DNA of 64,000 bases. Origin: Brachycybe producta (lineage: Eukaryota > Arthropoda > Diplopoda > Playtdesmida > Andrognathidae). Location of the stretch: the NCBI GenBank assembly GCA_036925085.1, contig JAUPFP010000017.1, forward strand, positions 4,058,460 to 4,122,459. Direction: 5' to 3'. The notes under the pieces were generated by a model. The model searched no databases and had not been told where the DNA came from. It was given only the letters and a program-made list of their open reading frames with translations. Position numbers and translations under genes: made by a program. Below, in pieces: positions 21,018-31,193 of this stretch (position 1 is its first letter; each line of letters begins with the position of its first letter).

Positions 21018-22310
21018 CCCAGGTAGCACAAATCATTGGCCCAACGTTGGGCCAACGTTGGCATTGTTGGCATTTGGTTGGCATCGGTAATCGACGTTGG
21101 CCCATTGTCGAACCAACTGTGGTTGGCCAGCGGTGTGATTGCCAACATTGGGCCAATGCTGATTTCCAACATTGGGCCAACGATGTATTCCCAACATTGG
21201 CCCGACGTCGGAAAGCATACCATTGGCCAACCACAGATGTTTCAACATTGGGCCAATGCTGATTTCCCAACATTAGCCCGACGTCGGAAAGCACACCATT
21301 GGCCAACCACAGATGTTTCAACATTGGGCCAATGCTGATTTCCAACGTTGGGCCAATGATGTATTCCCAACATTGGCCCGACATCGGAAAGCATGCCATT
21401 GGCCAACCACAGATGTTTCAACGTTGGGCCAATGCTGTTTTTCCAACATTGGGCCAATGATGTATTCCCAACATTGGCCCGACGTCGGAAAGCATACCAT
21501 TGGCCAACCACAGTTGTTTCAATGTTGGGCCAATGCTGTTTTTCCAATGTTGGGCCAATGATGTATTCCCAACGTTGGCACGGTTTTGGAAAGCATACTG
21601 TTCGCCAACCTTCTTAGAAATAAAAATGAATTAATTAAAAATAGAAATGAATTTATTAGAAATAAAAATGAATTAATCTCCCCCCTCTAACCTCCCCCCT
21701 CTTCCTACTCGTTTATTGGGGGGGGGCCCCCAATAAACCAGTAGGAAATACTGAAATTATTACATTCGTTAATTTTATTTTTAATTAGTTATTGATATGC
21801 TAAGATTATATTAATATTAATATATCAATAACTAATTGATAATTTTCTAAAATGGAACGGAATTTCTATTTCTAACAAAGGGACAGTTCGTAAGTTTTTA
21901 TAAAGCCTAATTTAGCAAGCTCCAAATAAGATGTCAACGTGGCCTAGTGGGTAAGTAACTGGATATAGACATTGGTGGATATGGAGGACACAGGATCGAA
22001 TCCACGCTGGTTCTGGTAAGTACTAATTAGTGTTTAAAGTGTTGAAAAATGTCTCACTGGCTTGGTATGTATAAGGGCAGCTTGGACAATTAAGAATCTC
22101 ATTTGTAATTTTTTAGTTTTTAATTAAATAGTCTTAAAAATAATGACTAATGACATTGGGCCAACAGTGTAAATGACATTCAGCCAACGTTGGGCCACCA
22201 TTGGCTGACTTGGACAACCCCAACATTGGCCCAACTCAGTGGGCCAACTATGGGCCAACGATACTCCAATGTTGCACCAATGTTGGCCCAACTGATTTGT
22301 GCTACCTGGG
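21018..22310. mobile_element. Composite TIR element 1: GGCCAACGTTGG-type minisatellite arms around a tRNA-like core
   Basis: 1293 bp with terminal inverted repeats CCCAGGTAGCACAAAT / ATTTGTGCTACCTGGG, flanked by AA on both sides (2-bp duplication). The left arm has four repeats of about 99 bp (one of about 78) based on 'acattgggccaatg' and 'cattggcccgacg'. The right arm has further copies of that motif. The middle holds two long palindromes (around 21703-21749 and 21775-21840) and a tRNA-like module. No transposase. It is inserted inside the RT of CR1-E. Confidence 0.85.
21932..22015 (+). repeat. tRNA-like module inside composite TIR element 1
   Basis: Box A GTGGCCTAGTGGGTAAG (21939-21955) and box B GGATCGAATCC (21993-22003) with correct order and spacing for an RNA polymerase III internal promoter. 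The ends can form a wobbly acceptor stem. The length suggests a class II (Leu/Ser-like) tRNA ancestry. The following 120 bp are also shared with element 2, so the module looks like a tRNA-derived SINE embedded in the DNA element. Confidence 0.6.
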
Positions 22311-22480
22311 AAGGGTGCGTTGAACAAATCACTGTCTTTGATTAGCTTTGCCGACTGCTTTGGTTATATGTTCTTTCCATAGCATGTCTTTTGATAAGGT
22401 TAAGCCTAAATAATTGATTTTATCAACATGGGTTAGCTGAACATCCCCATAGTGTAAGGTACCCTGCAAGGTTCATGTTT

Positions 22481-23488
22481 TCAGGAAACACACATAATGT
22501 TGAATTTAGTTCTATTTAGTAGTAAACACCACTCAGTGCACCATTCTTCAATGCTATTTAGATCTCTTTGGATGGCTTCAATGTCCTCATTACACCTAAT
22601 CGTTCTGTACACAACATCATCATTGGCAAATAAACACATTGTACTGCTGCACCTATCTGCCAGATCGTTTATGAACGAAAGGAAAAGCAGTGGTCCAAGA
22701 ATGCTACCCTGAGGTACACCAGATGTTACTTGTGCCCAGTCTGACATGGCACCATCAATTTGGACACGCTGTTGTCTATTGGATAAGAAAGATGACATCC
22801 ATAAAATTACTTGGTTATTTATAGTAAATGTTATCATTTTTTAATTAGTAGTGAATGTTTTACTGTATCAAATGCTTTTGCAAAATCCAGAAATACAAAC
22901 AATGGATGTTAAAGAAATTGGTCTATAGTTATTTAGAAGGTGTTTATCACCCGTTTTAAAAATTGGACAAATGTTCGCTTGCCTCCATGCTAAAGGCAAT
23001 ATTCCACTCTGAAGGGAGTCTTGAAAAAGTTTACTTAAAAATGGACTGACTTCTGCAGCCAACTTTTTTAGTAATCTTGGTGAAATTTCATCTGGGCCTG
23101 ATGATTTGTTTGTATCTAAATTACAAAGAAGGGTTTGTAATCCAGTGGTGTTTATGACTATGTCTGGCATAACTTGAGGTAAGGTGTCCATTGGATGTAC
23201 CTTGTTACCATCATTAGAATGAAAGACACTTTGAAAATAGTTATTAAGGGTGTTTGCAATAACCTGTTTGTCAAAACAAACATCACCTAGGGGTGTCATA
23301 ATTGAAGTTATGGTATTTGGACTTTTGTTGAGACTTTTTACATATTTCCAGAATAATTTAGGGTTTTTATGGAGTGAGACACCCAACACATTTGTAAAAT
23401 TTAAGTGTTCCTTTTTAAGTAAACTTTTCACATGAGATCGCTGGGAGCTGAATTGTAATTTAGTAGTGGCATTAATATTTCTTTTCAT
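22481..23488 (-). pseudogene. CR1-E ORF2 reverse transcriptase segment
   Basis: Two open segments. 22868-23488 carries PDEISPRLLKKLA and FKTGDKHLLNNYRP (fingers). 22481-22837 carries SGVPQGSILGPLLFL and then CLFANDDVVYR, where the catalytic FADD block reads FAND, so one catalytic aspartate is changed. A frame change separates the two near 22850, and the segment between FKSI and MITF is partly lost. Confidence 0.75.
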
Positions 23489-23781
23489 TTTAGATCGAAT
23501 TTCGTGTTGCTTACGTAGTAGTGCCCGGCGTATCTCATTTTGATTTAGAATTTTTGAGTGGAATGAATTTCTTTATTCCATTTTAAATTACTCTAACAAA
23601 TGATGCCCACTGTTGGTTTACATCATTTGATTTAACATTATCGTTATTCAATTCATTTGCCACATAAATTTTAAAATTAGCCCAATCAGCTTTGTTGTAC
23701 TGAAGAACAGTTCTGGGAGCTGATTGGATTTTTTCAACGTTTTCATACGTGTATACACAATCAAGCAGTATATCTATTAAT

Positions 23782-24315
23782 TTATGACATGAAGTCTGGG
23801 AATCTATAGCATAATTTTTTCCAATTTATTCCAGGAAGATTAAAATCACCAATGAGAACTGATGCATATTTGTGGACAGAAAATAAGGAGTCCAGACATT
23901 TTCTAAATTGGAGTAAGTCCTCCTCGTCATTTGATGGTGGGCGATAGAATGAGAATAAGAAAATTTTTCTTCCATTTTTAAGCAAAATGCTACAACAAAC
24001 AGCCTCACAGTCTCCCTCAAACAATGGCTCTCTATTTGACAAAAGATTTTTGTTGATAGCTAGAAATACTACACCACCCTTTTTTTTCTCCCTATCTTTT
24101 CGGAATATGCTAAATTGTTGGGGAAACACTTCTTCAGAGAGAACATCTTCAGATAGCCATGATTCACCACCAAACATAAAATCAGGAATATAGCTTTCTA
24201 CTGCTTCTCTAAACTGAATTACTTTATTTCTTATACTTCGGCAATTCACTATTAGTGTTTTTAGTATATTACTTGAAGGCTTAATATTTTCTTTGTTGTC
24301 CTGAGAATCTTTCAT
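23782..24315 (-). pseudogene. CR1-E ORF2 endonuclease segment
   Basis: 178-codon open segment with IVNCRSIRNKVIQF, GGESWL, FSFYRPPSND and LIGDFNLPGINW, the conserved blocks of the apurinic endonuclease of CR1/L2-type LINEs. It ends at the strand-cleavage SDH region, which is lost by frame change toward 23780. Confidence 0.75.
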
Positions 24316-24645
24316 GGAAGGCTTTTTATTAGAAGGGGTTTCTATTTGGATATTTGATTTACATGCATTAACTGAACAATCTTTCTTCCTAAAAGCAGGA
24401 CATTTAGCAATTAGTGGTTTCCCTGGACATTACTACAGACAGATTTCCAGAGAACAGAGTTCAAGACATCCTTACCAGCTGCAGTCAGGTGAAGGCCATC
24501 TCGTAGATAATACTGCTCAGGAGTCCTAAGAAGCTCCTGAGAAGCATCAGCATATGAGTAACCAGCACTACGACAGAGAAGAGAAATCCCTCGTGAGATC
24601 TGAAGGACTGCAGGGTTCAGATGAAAAGACAAGTAGATGAGATTT

Positions 24646-25156
24646 GTTTACTTACCTCACAATGATACGGAGTTTCGGCTAAGCAAACCTATCTTGGAGT
24701 GTAAAAAGAATGTGTTTGAAGTGTTGCCCACCTACCAACCAATGATACGGAGGAGGGTCAAGTGGGTTTCACTTCAAAATATAAAGAAGAGTTTAGAATA
24801 ACAGGGATGATGATGGAAACATAAAACATAGAACACAAAAACATGGACGGAAACACGTGTCCGTAACAATTGCCTCCGTGTCTCCCCGAGTGCTAAGCGG
24901 ATGGCAGACGAAAGTTCTTTCTCCACGTCTCTGGACAGGACACAGAATCGCGCGGTTGAAATGTGATGTGTGTAGCCACAAGTCTCTTTCGCAATTCAAC
25001 ATAAAACGGCACCATGCGGTTGACTTTTGATGTGATCGTCGGTCTCCACACGTGGCTCCAACATAAAAAGGATGGACGAAGGATCGTGAGGCACGATCAC
25101 GAAACTTTAGACAAAGGACGGCTTCTGTAGAAAGGTCGGAGAAGGCCAATGGAGGC
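24646..25156. other. Leader-like region between CR1-E and the L1 primer site
   Basis: Contains two CAATGATACGGAG words (about 24660 and 24742). On the minus strand it lies directly downstream of an L1 LTR and its primer-binding site, so it is probably the leader of that retroelement. No convincing coding sequence. Confidence 0.4.
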
Positions 25157-25172
25157 ATACCCCGCACCTCCA
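25157..25172 (-). promoter_or_regulatory. tRNA-Ala-like primer-binding site of the L1 retroelement (fossil)
   Basis: On the minus strand TGGAGGTGCGGGGTAT lies 5 nt after the GCTCACA end of the L1 LTR. It resembles the complement of the 3' end of an alanine tRNA (..CACCTCCA). This marks the LTR at 25178-25862 as a 5' LTR. Confidence 0.55.
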
Positions 25173-25177
25173 CCAAA

Positions 25178-25862
25178 TGTGAGCTTTTGACGTCGACTAT
25201 TTTTTGACCAACTTGTAGATGTTGTTTCTTGTAACTCATTCTTCTCTGCATCGCGCGGTGCCCGCACGGAGAAGATTCGAGCTACAGAAAAAGTTGGATG
25301 GCGATGGATTACGATCATCCTTCTGCATGGGGGTGAAATCTGTGCAGAAGGATGGTGGCAATACTATTCTCCGTTGACGCTGATGTACATCTCCTCCTGT
25401 TGATATTTACCGGCAGTAGAAGATGTTGTAGCTGCATCAGGATCTGTATGCGCTCTTTGCCTTATGGTGTCTCCGGCCTTTGTAGAGAAGTTATTAGTTA
25501 CGGAACATAAAGACAGCGTGGTTTCTTACTGTAACACTTTTATTCATCTTTGTAAAGATCTTTACAAAGCCGAATGCTATTTATCAAAGGTGCGTCCTCC
25601 TGCCCATGATGTGGTACGGATAAGAATCTACGTAATACAGCAAAGTGGAGCAAAAAACAAGGAAAAGGAACAAAGAAGAACATGGTCCTTTTATACCTTG
25701 GACCTGTGTACACCTACAAGGTGTAACCAGGTCCAAGTGACCAAGGTCCTAAGTGTATCACTCCACCGTCAGAACATTAATTGGGAAAGAAGGGAGGGAC
25801 AAACAGGAGTTGTTTACCCCAGGCTATAGTTTTGGCGAGAGCAGGAGTTGCTGGGTGTTACA
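25178..25862 (-). mobile_element. LTR, family L1 copy 3 (fossil; 5' LTR by position)
   Basis: 685 bp from TGTAACACCC to GCTCACA on the minus strand. It has the promoter palindrome CTTGGACCTG...CAGGTCCAAG, GGTATAAAAGGACC, an AATAAA-type signal and U5 hairpins (CCTTCTGCA...TGCAGAAGG; GCGG-gca-CCGC). A primer-binding site follows in the right orientation. Internal coding parts are not contiguous because of later insertions. Confidence 0.85.
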
Positions 25863-25865
25863 TAT

Positions 25866-25984
25866 TCATTGGTATACTAGAAGGATGCCCGTCATAAGAC
25901 GGGATTTTGGAATAAGGGAATCTATAAGAATAGGGGATGTTGCCTGTCTAGTGTTGATAGGTTGTTAATAGTATGGACATAATG
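25866..25984. other. Spacer with a CCCGTC...GACGGG palindrome
   Basis: 'actagaaggatgcccgtcat' then 'aagacggg' resembles the palindromic start at 4498-4528 ('gtaacccgtcataaatgacggg' region). Possibly the head of an RTE/SINE copy; nothing else is visible. Confidence 0.3.
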
Positions 25985-26340
25985 TCATAGCGTTAATGCC
26001 ATTGAAAATGCCATCTAGCGGCATAAACGTTTATAAAATGGTTACCACTGACAGAACATCAGAAACTCAGAGGGTTCAATGTCAAAGCATTGGTGCATTT
26101 GCAGATTCTATCTAGTGACATAAAAGTATAATGGTTAACACTGACAATGACAGAGGGTTCAACAGACGTCCTAGCTTTAGTGTCATTGCAAACGCCATCT
26201 AGTGTTGTGTAACAGTTACCACTGACACGTCAGATTGTTCCACGTCAGAGTGTTAGTGCCATTGCAAACGCCATCTAGTGGCATAATTAAATGCATAATG
26301 ATTACCACTGACACAATGTCAGAGGGTTCCACAAGAGATG
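25985..26340. repeat. Diverged tandem repeat, about 4 units of 80-95 bp
   Basis: Repeated blocks 'cattgcaaacgccatctagt', 'ggttaccactgaca' and 'gtcagagggttc' recur at about 25998, 26095, 26183 and 26258. Units differ by many substitutions, so the array is old. Confidence 0.65.
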
Positions 26341-26414
26341 TTCCAGAGAAAGCGAGAGATAGATAGATGTGGGTGCATAAAATAAAAATTGTGCAATTCG
26401 TTATTACAAATTTA

Positions 26415-26454
26415 AATTCATAATTACGAACTGACAAATTCGTAATTATGAATT
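26415..26454. repeat. Perfect 16-bp inverted repeat
   Basis: AATTCATAATTACGAA and its exact complement TTCGTAATTATGAATT, separated by 8 nt. Probably a short MITE remnant or palindrome; no further context. Confidence 0.7.
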
Positions 26455-26689
26455 GATGATCATCAACCTGGTACGGCAGGTGTTTTGTTTAATCGATGTT
26501 GTGGGACTAGTGAAACAACCGCGATACAACGCACGGTTCCACCATAAATCGGTATGAGAACCAGCCGACAAAAGCCGGCAGCATTCCTCACAAAGCCTCA
26601 CTGTCCCAGCCCTCCCCGTGGTATCTCCCTGAAAAAAAACACGGACACAGATGTACAGAAGTAAATAAAACTATATTTATTTAAACTTT

Positions 26690-26860
26690 ATTTACTTAAA
26701 CCTCACCCTTTGAACTCAATAAGGCTGCTGGCACGAATATTGCATCCGTCTGGTTGCCTAATGTGGTTGCCTAGCAAACCACCATCAGGATTTCGTCTGC
26801 TCCTTCAAATAAATGAAGGAGGCAGAATGGGCAGCCCCACTTATTCAATGCCTGCTGGGA
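26690..26860 (-). mobile_element. L2-related LTR fragment (fossil)
   Basis: On the minus strand, a hairpin followed by GAGCAGACGAAATCC, ATGGTGGTTTGC, GACGGATGC and GTGCCAGCAG, matching in order the first 130 bp of the L2 LTR at 6838-7637. Diverged and short. Confidence 0.5.
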
Positions 26861-26947
26861 TATGACTTAGGAGGCATGATAGAGTATGTTACTCTTCTGA
26901 TGCCAGGCAGCAAAAGCGATCCAGCAATTTTCCTGGTCTGGAGGATA

Positions 26948-28320
26948 CCCAGGTAACACACTGACGTTGATTCAACATTGATTTTTGGTCAAATGGTTGG
27001 ATTTTCGTCATGGTCAGCTTTCCAACCGTTTTCCAACGTTTTAAAAACGTTTGGATATGTGAGTTGGAAAAACGTATTTTTATGTCGAATTTCAGACACA
27101 TTTTCAACGTGTTTCCAACTTATTTCCAACGTTTATTATATGTTGTTCCAATGACTATTTTACAACCATTTTGCAACCAATAATCAACAGAAAATCAACT
27201 GTTGATTTAATGTCGGTTGATCAACCTTAAAACAACGTTGTTAAATAGTTGTATTGGTAACGCAAATCCAACGTTGAAGACCGACTATTTTACAGCCATT
27301 ATACAACCAATAATCAACTGAAAATCAACCGTTGATTTAATGTTGGTTGAACAACCTTAAAACAACGTTGTTAAATAGTTGTATTGGTAACACAAATTCA
27401 ATGTTGATGTCCGACTATTTTCAAACGATAATACAACCAATAATCAACTGAAAATCAACAGTTGATTTATTCAAGAGGGATATGCAACGATAAATCAACA
27501 GTTGATTATCGTTGCATGTCCAACCTGAAAATGAGAAGCATAAGGGAAAAGCCATACATATATGTATTTTTATCTTTTGATATGTCTTAAAATATATAGT
27601 TGTAATATGTAAATGAAGTGTCATATACACTGTGAACGGAAAAAAACGAACCATTTTTTTATTATTAGTGTTCATTTTTCTATCTATTATAGAGGTTCGT
27701 TTTTTTCCTTTTAGTGTAATTATAAGCATACTTCATTTATGTATATGCAACTTAAGATTAGTCTCTTTATGGTTTAGATTAGTCTCTTTATAGTTTCCAA
27801 GCCTAATAAAGCCTTATTTAGCAAACCCCCAACGATGTGTCATTGTGGCCTAGTGGGTAAGTGACTGGATCTGGACATTGGAGAACATGGAGGACACAAG
27901 ACCGAATCCCTGCTGGTTCTGGTCAGTACTAATTAGCGTTTAAAGTGTTGAAAAGTATGTCACTGGCTTGGTATGTATAAGGGCAGCTTGGACAATTAAG
28001 ATTCTCACTTTTAATTTTTTAGTTTTTAATTAATACTCTTAAAAATAATGACTAATCAAGTTTCGCAATGTTGATTCAATGTCGGAATTCGACGTTGAAT
28101 CAACGTTGGATTTACAACGTCGATTAAACGTTGATATTCTTACGTTGAATCAACGTTTTATTTTCGTTGAATACTGATACTTTTTCAACGTTGATTCAAC
28201 GTTTCCTGACGTGTCATTCCAACGTTGAATCAACGTATAGACTGACGTTGATTCAACGTTGAATCAACGTATAGACTGACGTTGATTCAACGTTGTATCA
28301 ACGTTAGTGTGTTAACTGGG
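26948..28320. mobile_element. Composite TIR element 2: GTTGATTCAACG-type minisatellite arms around the same tRNA-like core
   Basis: 1373 bp, ends CCCAGGTAACACACTGACGTTG / CAACGTTAGTGTGTTAACTGGG, flanked by TA on both sides. The left arm holds about 2.5 tandem units of about 123 bp (27177-27470). The right arm is rich in ACGTTGATTCAACG. It also contains a shorter inverted-repeat element (about 27627-27716, arms with CGGAAAAAAACGAACC). The core 27800-28065 is clearly homologous to the core of element 1, although the arms are unrelated. Confidence 0.85.
27835..27920 (+). repeat. tRNA-like module inside composite TIR element 2
   Basis: Box A GTGGCCTAGTGGGTAAG and box B AGACCGAATCC (27899-27909), followed by the same 3' extension ('gtactaattagtgtttaaag'-like) as in element 1. 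About 85 percent similar by eye to the module at 21932-22015. Confidence 0.6.
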
Positions 28321-28532
28321 TATGCTCAGGGGGACAGCATTTGATCTGCAACTGGGATGGCATAACACCTAGATGAGCTTGTGGTGGGCTTGTTGGGTGG
28401 GGGCATGGAAGGGTTCCATGTTGACTCCACCCCTGATGTGCCAGTTTGTAACTGAGCGAGACATTCCAACAGGAACAACCCATGCTGGCTTAACAGACAT
28501 AATCTGAGGATGGAATGGGCCAGTTCAGAGGG

Positions 28533-28592
28533 TTGTCACGGCCTGGTCTGCTTGCTCCATGTAAATTAGAGAAGCAGATGAATTCCTCATAT
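28533..28592 (+). mobile_element. L2-related LTR start (fossil fragment)
   Basis: TGTCACGGCCTGGTCTGCT then AGCAGATGAATTCC follows the same order as the first 60 bp of the L2 LTR (TGTGGCAACCTGGTCTGCT...AGCAGACGAATTTCC). Only the beginning is recognisable. Confidence 0.4.
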
Positions 28593-29232
28593 GTAAGATA
28601 AATACACATATAAGAAAAAAAGAAAAAGAAAAATGTGTATGAAAAAAAATAGTTGTACTCGTGACACACATTTTTTTTTATTTTTTTTTTGCTCACTACG
28701 TTTGTTCAAACTTAGTGCAAAATAAAAAAAAATGAACACGTTTTATTGGGGAAAAAACGGGAAAATAGCACATTTAAAAACAGTGGCGTTCTAGATAGTG
28801 TTGGCGTTCCACATAGATAGGCAAATAATTTTGCAAATATTTTTTTCCCAGTTATATATAACCCTAGAATTAGGTACGGTTCAGTTAAGTTTTGTTTTGT
28901 TTTGTTGGAGCCTGGGTGCACAGTATAGGTATTTGATAAGATGTATTCAGATTTTTTCTCTAATCATATTTTTTTAAATGCATATTATTTACAAAAATTT
29001 TAAAAGGAAATTACGTGATAAGACACTTATCTCAAAGACTTGCACGTCTGTGACAGAGACATTCACGCTTGACTGCAAAAATGGCTAATCTGTAGCAGCA
29101 AACCTAAACGTAAAATCGACTCGAAACTATCTGCTTTCGTGGTTCTCATAGGTAATGTAAAGTGAGATTATGACTACTTTTTAAAAAAATGTCAATTTTA
29201 TACACATGTAAATTGCTGAGAAAATTCTTTAC
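28593..29232. other. AT-rich intron sequence
   Basis: A/T runs and no recognisable element or gene; it contains the donor side of the intron following the exon at 29233-29318. Confidence 0.5.
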
Positions 29233-29318
29233 CTTTTTAAGTTGCCTTTTTGGCAGGGCTGGTGGTGGTTCGCAATCATTGAATAACGATGAACTGGCAC
29301 TTCCTCGACATTCGGAAT
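29233..29318 (-). CDS. Host exon with PPPALPKRQ site (C3G/RAPGEF1-like candidate)
   Basis: 86-nt minus-strand exon. Acceptor 'tttttatgtag', donor AAAAAG|GTAAAG. It takes one nucleotide from the exon before (codon for Asn) and ends in phase 0. It reads SECRGSASSSLFND, then CEPPPALPKRQLKK. PPPALPPK is a CRK SH3-binding site of C3G known from vertebrates; here it is PPPALPKRQ. The preceding intron is 72 bp, the next about 24 kb, filled with LINE and LTR copies. Exact phase agreement with its neighbours is the main evidence that it is real. Confidence 0.65.
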
Positions 29319-29390
29319 CTACATAAAAATATCATTACTTAAAATATTCATTTAAGCCACTTCAAAATAGTAAAAGATAAAAAACCATAC

Positions 29391-29546
29391 TGTATCCCCG
29401 TGGGGGTAATGGTGGAGCTTTTAATGCAAGAGAAGCAGCGTCTGAGAAACTTTTGTGTACATTTTCTTCAGTCAAAGAAGTCGATTGGATATTTGCTGAT
29501 TTGTTATTAAATATGACACTATATGTGCAACTCTGATTGCTACAAT
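29391..29546 (-). CDS. Host exon with APPLPPRG site (same gene)
   Basis: 156-nt minus-strand exon. Acceptor 'tttattaaag', donor GGATACA|GTATGG, phases 1 and 1. It encodes a Ser/Asn-rich stretch and ends in SLALKAPPLPPRGY, a class of proline motif (PxLPxR) bound by SH3 domains. The preceding intron, 65 bp, begins with a GC donor. The 65- and 72-bp introns around it contrast with the transposon-filled introns elsewhere in the gene. Confidence 0.65.
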
Positions 29547-29611
29547 CTTTAATAAAATTATGCACGTTAGTAAATTAATCTGTAGAAGAATAATGGTTCC
29601 ATTTCACTTGC

Positions 29612-29693
29612 CTCTTTCATCTTGAACATCATTAGCTGAAAAATTCTCATTGCTGGTCACAGACATTATTCTTCTGTTTTCTGCAGAATGAAT
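29612..29693 (-). CDS. Host exon with GC-AG splice donor (same gene)
   Basis: 82-nt minus-strand exon reading IHSAENRRIMSVTSNENF and onward to DVQDER. Acceptor 'cattcaatacag'. The donor is GAAAGAG|GCAAGT, the consensus form of the rare GC-AG intron. It starts in phase 0, matching the end of the exon at 52298-52454, and ends in phase 1, matching the next exon. No domain is recognised; low-complexity linker. Confidence 0.6.
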
Positions 29694-30095
29694 CTGTATT
29701 GAATGAAGAAATTAAGTTAACATTTTGTAATTCATTTGCAATTGTTGATACTATAAAATAAATAAAAATACAAACATGTTTATATTTAGCCCAAATTCAA
29801 TCTCTATCTTTCTACAAATAACAAAGTAGCAGCCACAAGGCAATCTATAAGCTAGAGTAACTAAAAGAAGTAAACCTTAAATTATCATTGGATTCTTATA
29901 CCTTTCTCTTTATTTACACAATCAAATATAACAACGTTATACTTCACAATTCACTTGCTAGTTCGTTTTGCCCTAAGAAGCGTGTTGAAAAACACGAAAA
30001 TTATCGTAATTCAATTGTGCAAACAATTTTGAAACCAAACAAAATTTTTCGAAACATTTTTACGTTGTTATTAACACAAATTACGTTAAACAATG
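29694..30095. other. Intron sequence before the gypsy fossil
   Basis: AT-rich. No LTR resembling 37518-38440 is seen here, so the gypsy element that follows lacks a visible 5' LTR. Confidence 0.5.
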
Positions 30096-30371
30096 ATGAA
30101 TACCAACGGAATAACCGCAAGGTTCTCCCAACAACTACGATACAGACGCCAACGTGAACAGCTTGTAAGAAAACGAGCGAAAGCTCGGGAAACACGCCAT
30201 GTTGCCCGAGAAACACGGAAGCAAGAGAAAGAGGACAAGCTGAGGGCCCTTGCATCAGAGAAGCGACTCTAGGAGGAAGAACAGCGTGCTGAAGACGAAG
30301 AACGACAGGCCGACACCCGACTCAAGACTGAAGCATCTTCTGAGGCCTCTCGACGAAGCAACGAACAGAAG

Positions 30372-31193
30372 ATGGTCGACCGGTTTGCCGAACTAATGAA
30401 AGACGCCACTCCTGAGAGCCGAGAAGAATTGGTGAGACGGTTATGTGGAGAATCGACTCCACACCGCCTTGAACACACACATGAGAGAAATCTCAGAACT
30501 AGAAGCAAGTCACCGACAGAATCTGGGCGAAAGCTCAGGCCTGAAGCTCCTGAATGGACTCCAAACCTGGGACCCACGCCGTATTCTGAAAAGAATTCGC
30601 TTCATCCACTCCAGGGTTTTCCGAAGTATACTGGATCTGAAAACATACTTCTATATATCGAAGAGTTCGAAGATATTGCGATTGCGCACCAGTGGAACTC
30701 CCTGCAGCGATGCAGCCACTTTACTGGTCTCCTTCGAAAACGAGCGATCAAATGGCTTGCTCGTTTCCGCTTGGAATATGGCGAGATCAATTGGATCATG
30801 ATGAGAAATGGAATAGTTAACGAATTCCTACTGCCAGACCAGAAAGTAAGAATGAAAAATGAGCTGTCCGCAAGGACTCAGAAGAATAGCCAAACCTTCA
30901 AAGTCTACGCGGAAGAGTATGCAGAGATGTATCGAAGGATACATCCCAATGATGACGACTCTTTGCTAATCTCGAGTCTGAGGAAGAGCCTGCTACCATC
31001 TCTCAAACAGTATCTATTTGGGGCACCTAAGGACAATTTATATGATTTTGTTAAATTTGCAGCCCAAACAGAAGGAGAACTGATCGAGGAGAAGATGCTA
31101 GTATACAGGACGTCTACTGGTAACCAGCCGGCCCAGCAGCAGAAGCCTCAGCAGCAGAAGCAACAGCAGCAGCAACAGAAGAAGCAGACGTAG
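30372..31193 (+). pseudogene. Gypsy 2 gag part (fossil)
   Basis: Capsid-like region: an Arg/Glu-rich coiled-coil start, FPKYTGSENILLYIEEFED, and a helix-rich middle. It ends in a Gln/Lys repeat stretch (30-odd residues of Q and K). A CCHC nucleocapsid knuckle (CYQCQEPGHRAFQC) lies just downstream. Gag forms the particle in which the element RNA is copied. Confidence 0.75.

Larger units (their letters stand above)
20575..24645 (-). mobile_element. CR1-type LINE copy E (second subfamily), 5'-truncated, split by a TIR element
   Basis: Minus-strand CR1 with an ATTCA-repeat tail at 20575-20600. Order from 5': end of ORF1 (24411-24632, with DGLHLTAAGKD, the SGNH C-terminal block), endonuclease (23782-24315), reverse transcriptase (22868-23488 and 22481-22837) and the RT C-terminal end (20707-21017). 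The TIR element 21018-22310 is inserted in the RT. Sequence is clearly different from copies A-C (FGGESWL instead of GTESWL). The copy starts within ORF1, so it is 5'-truncated, and ORF2 is broken by several frame changes. Confidence 0.85.

Noticed and set aside
20707-21617. Overlapping frames on both strands with repeated WPTTDVSTLGQC-like peptides
   Set aside because: By-products of the minisatellite arm of composite element 1; open on both strands because the unit length is a multiple of three.
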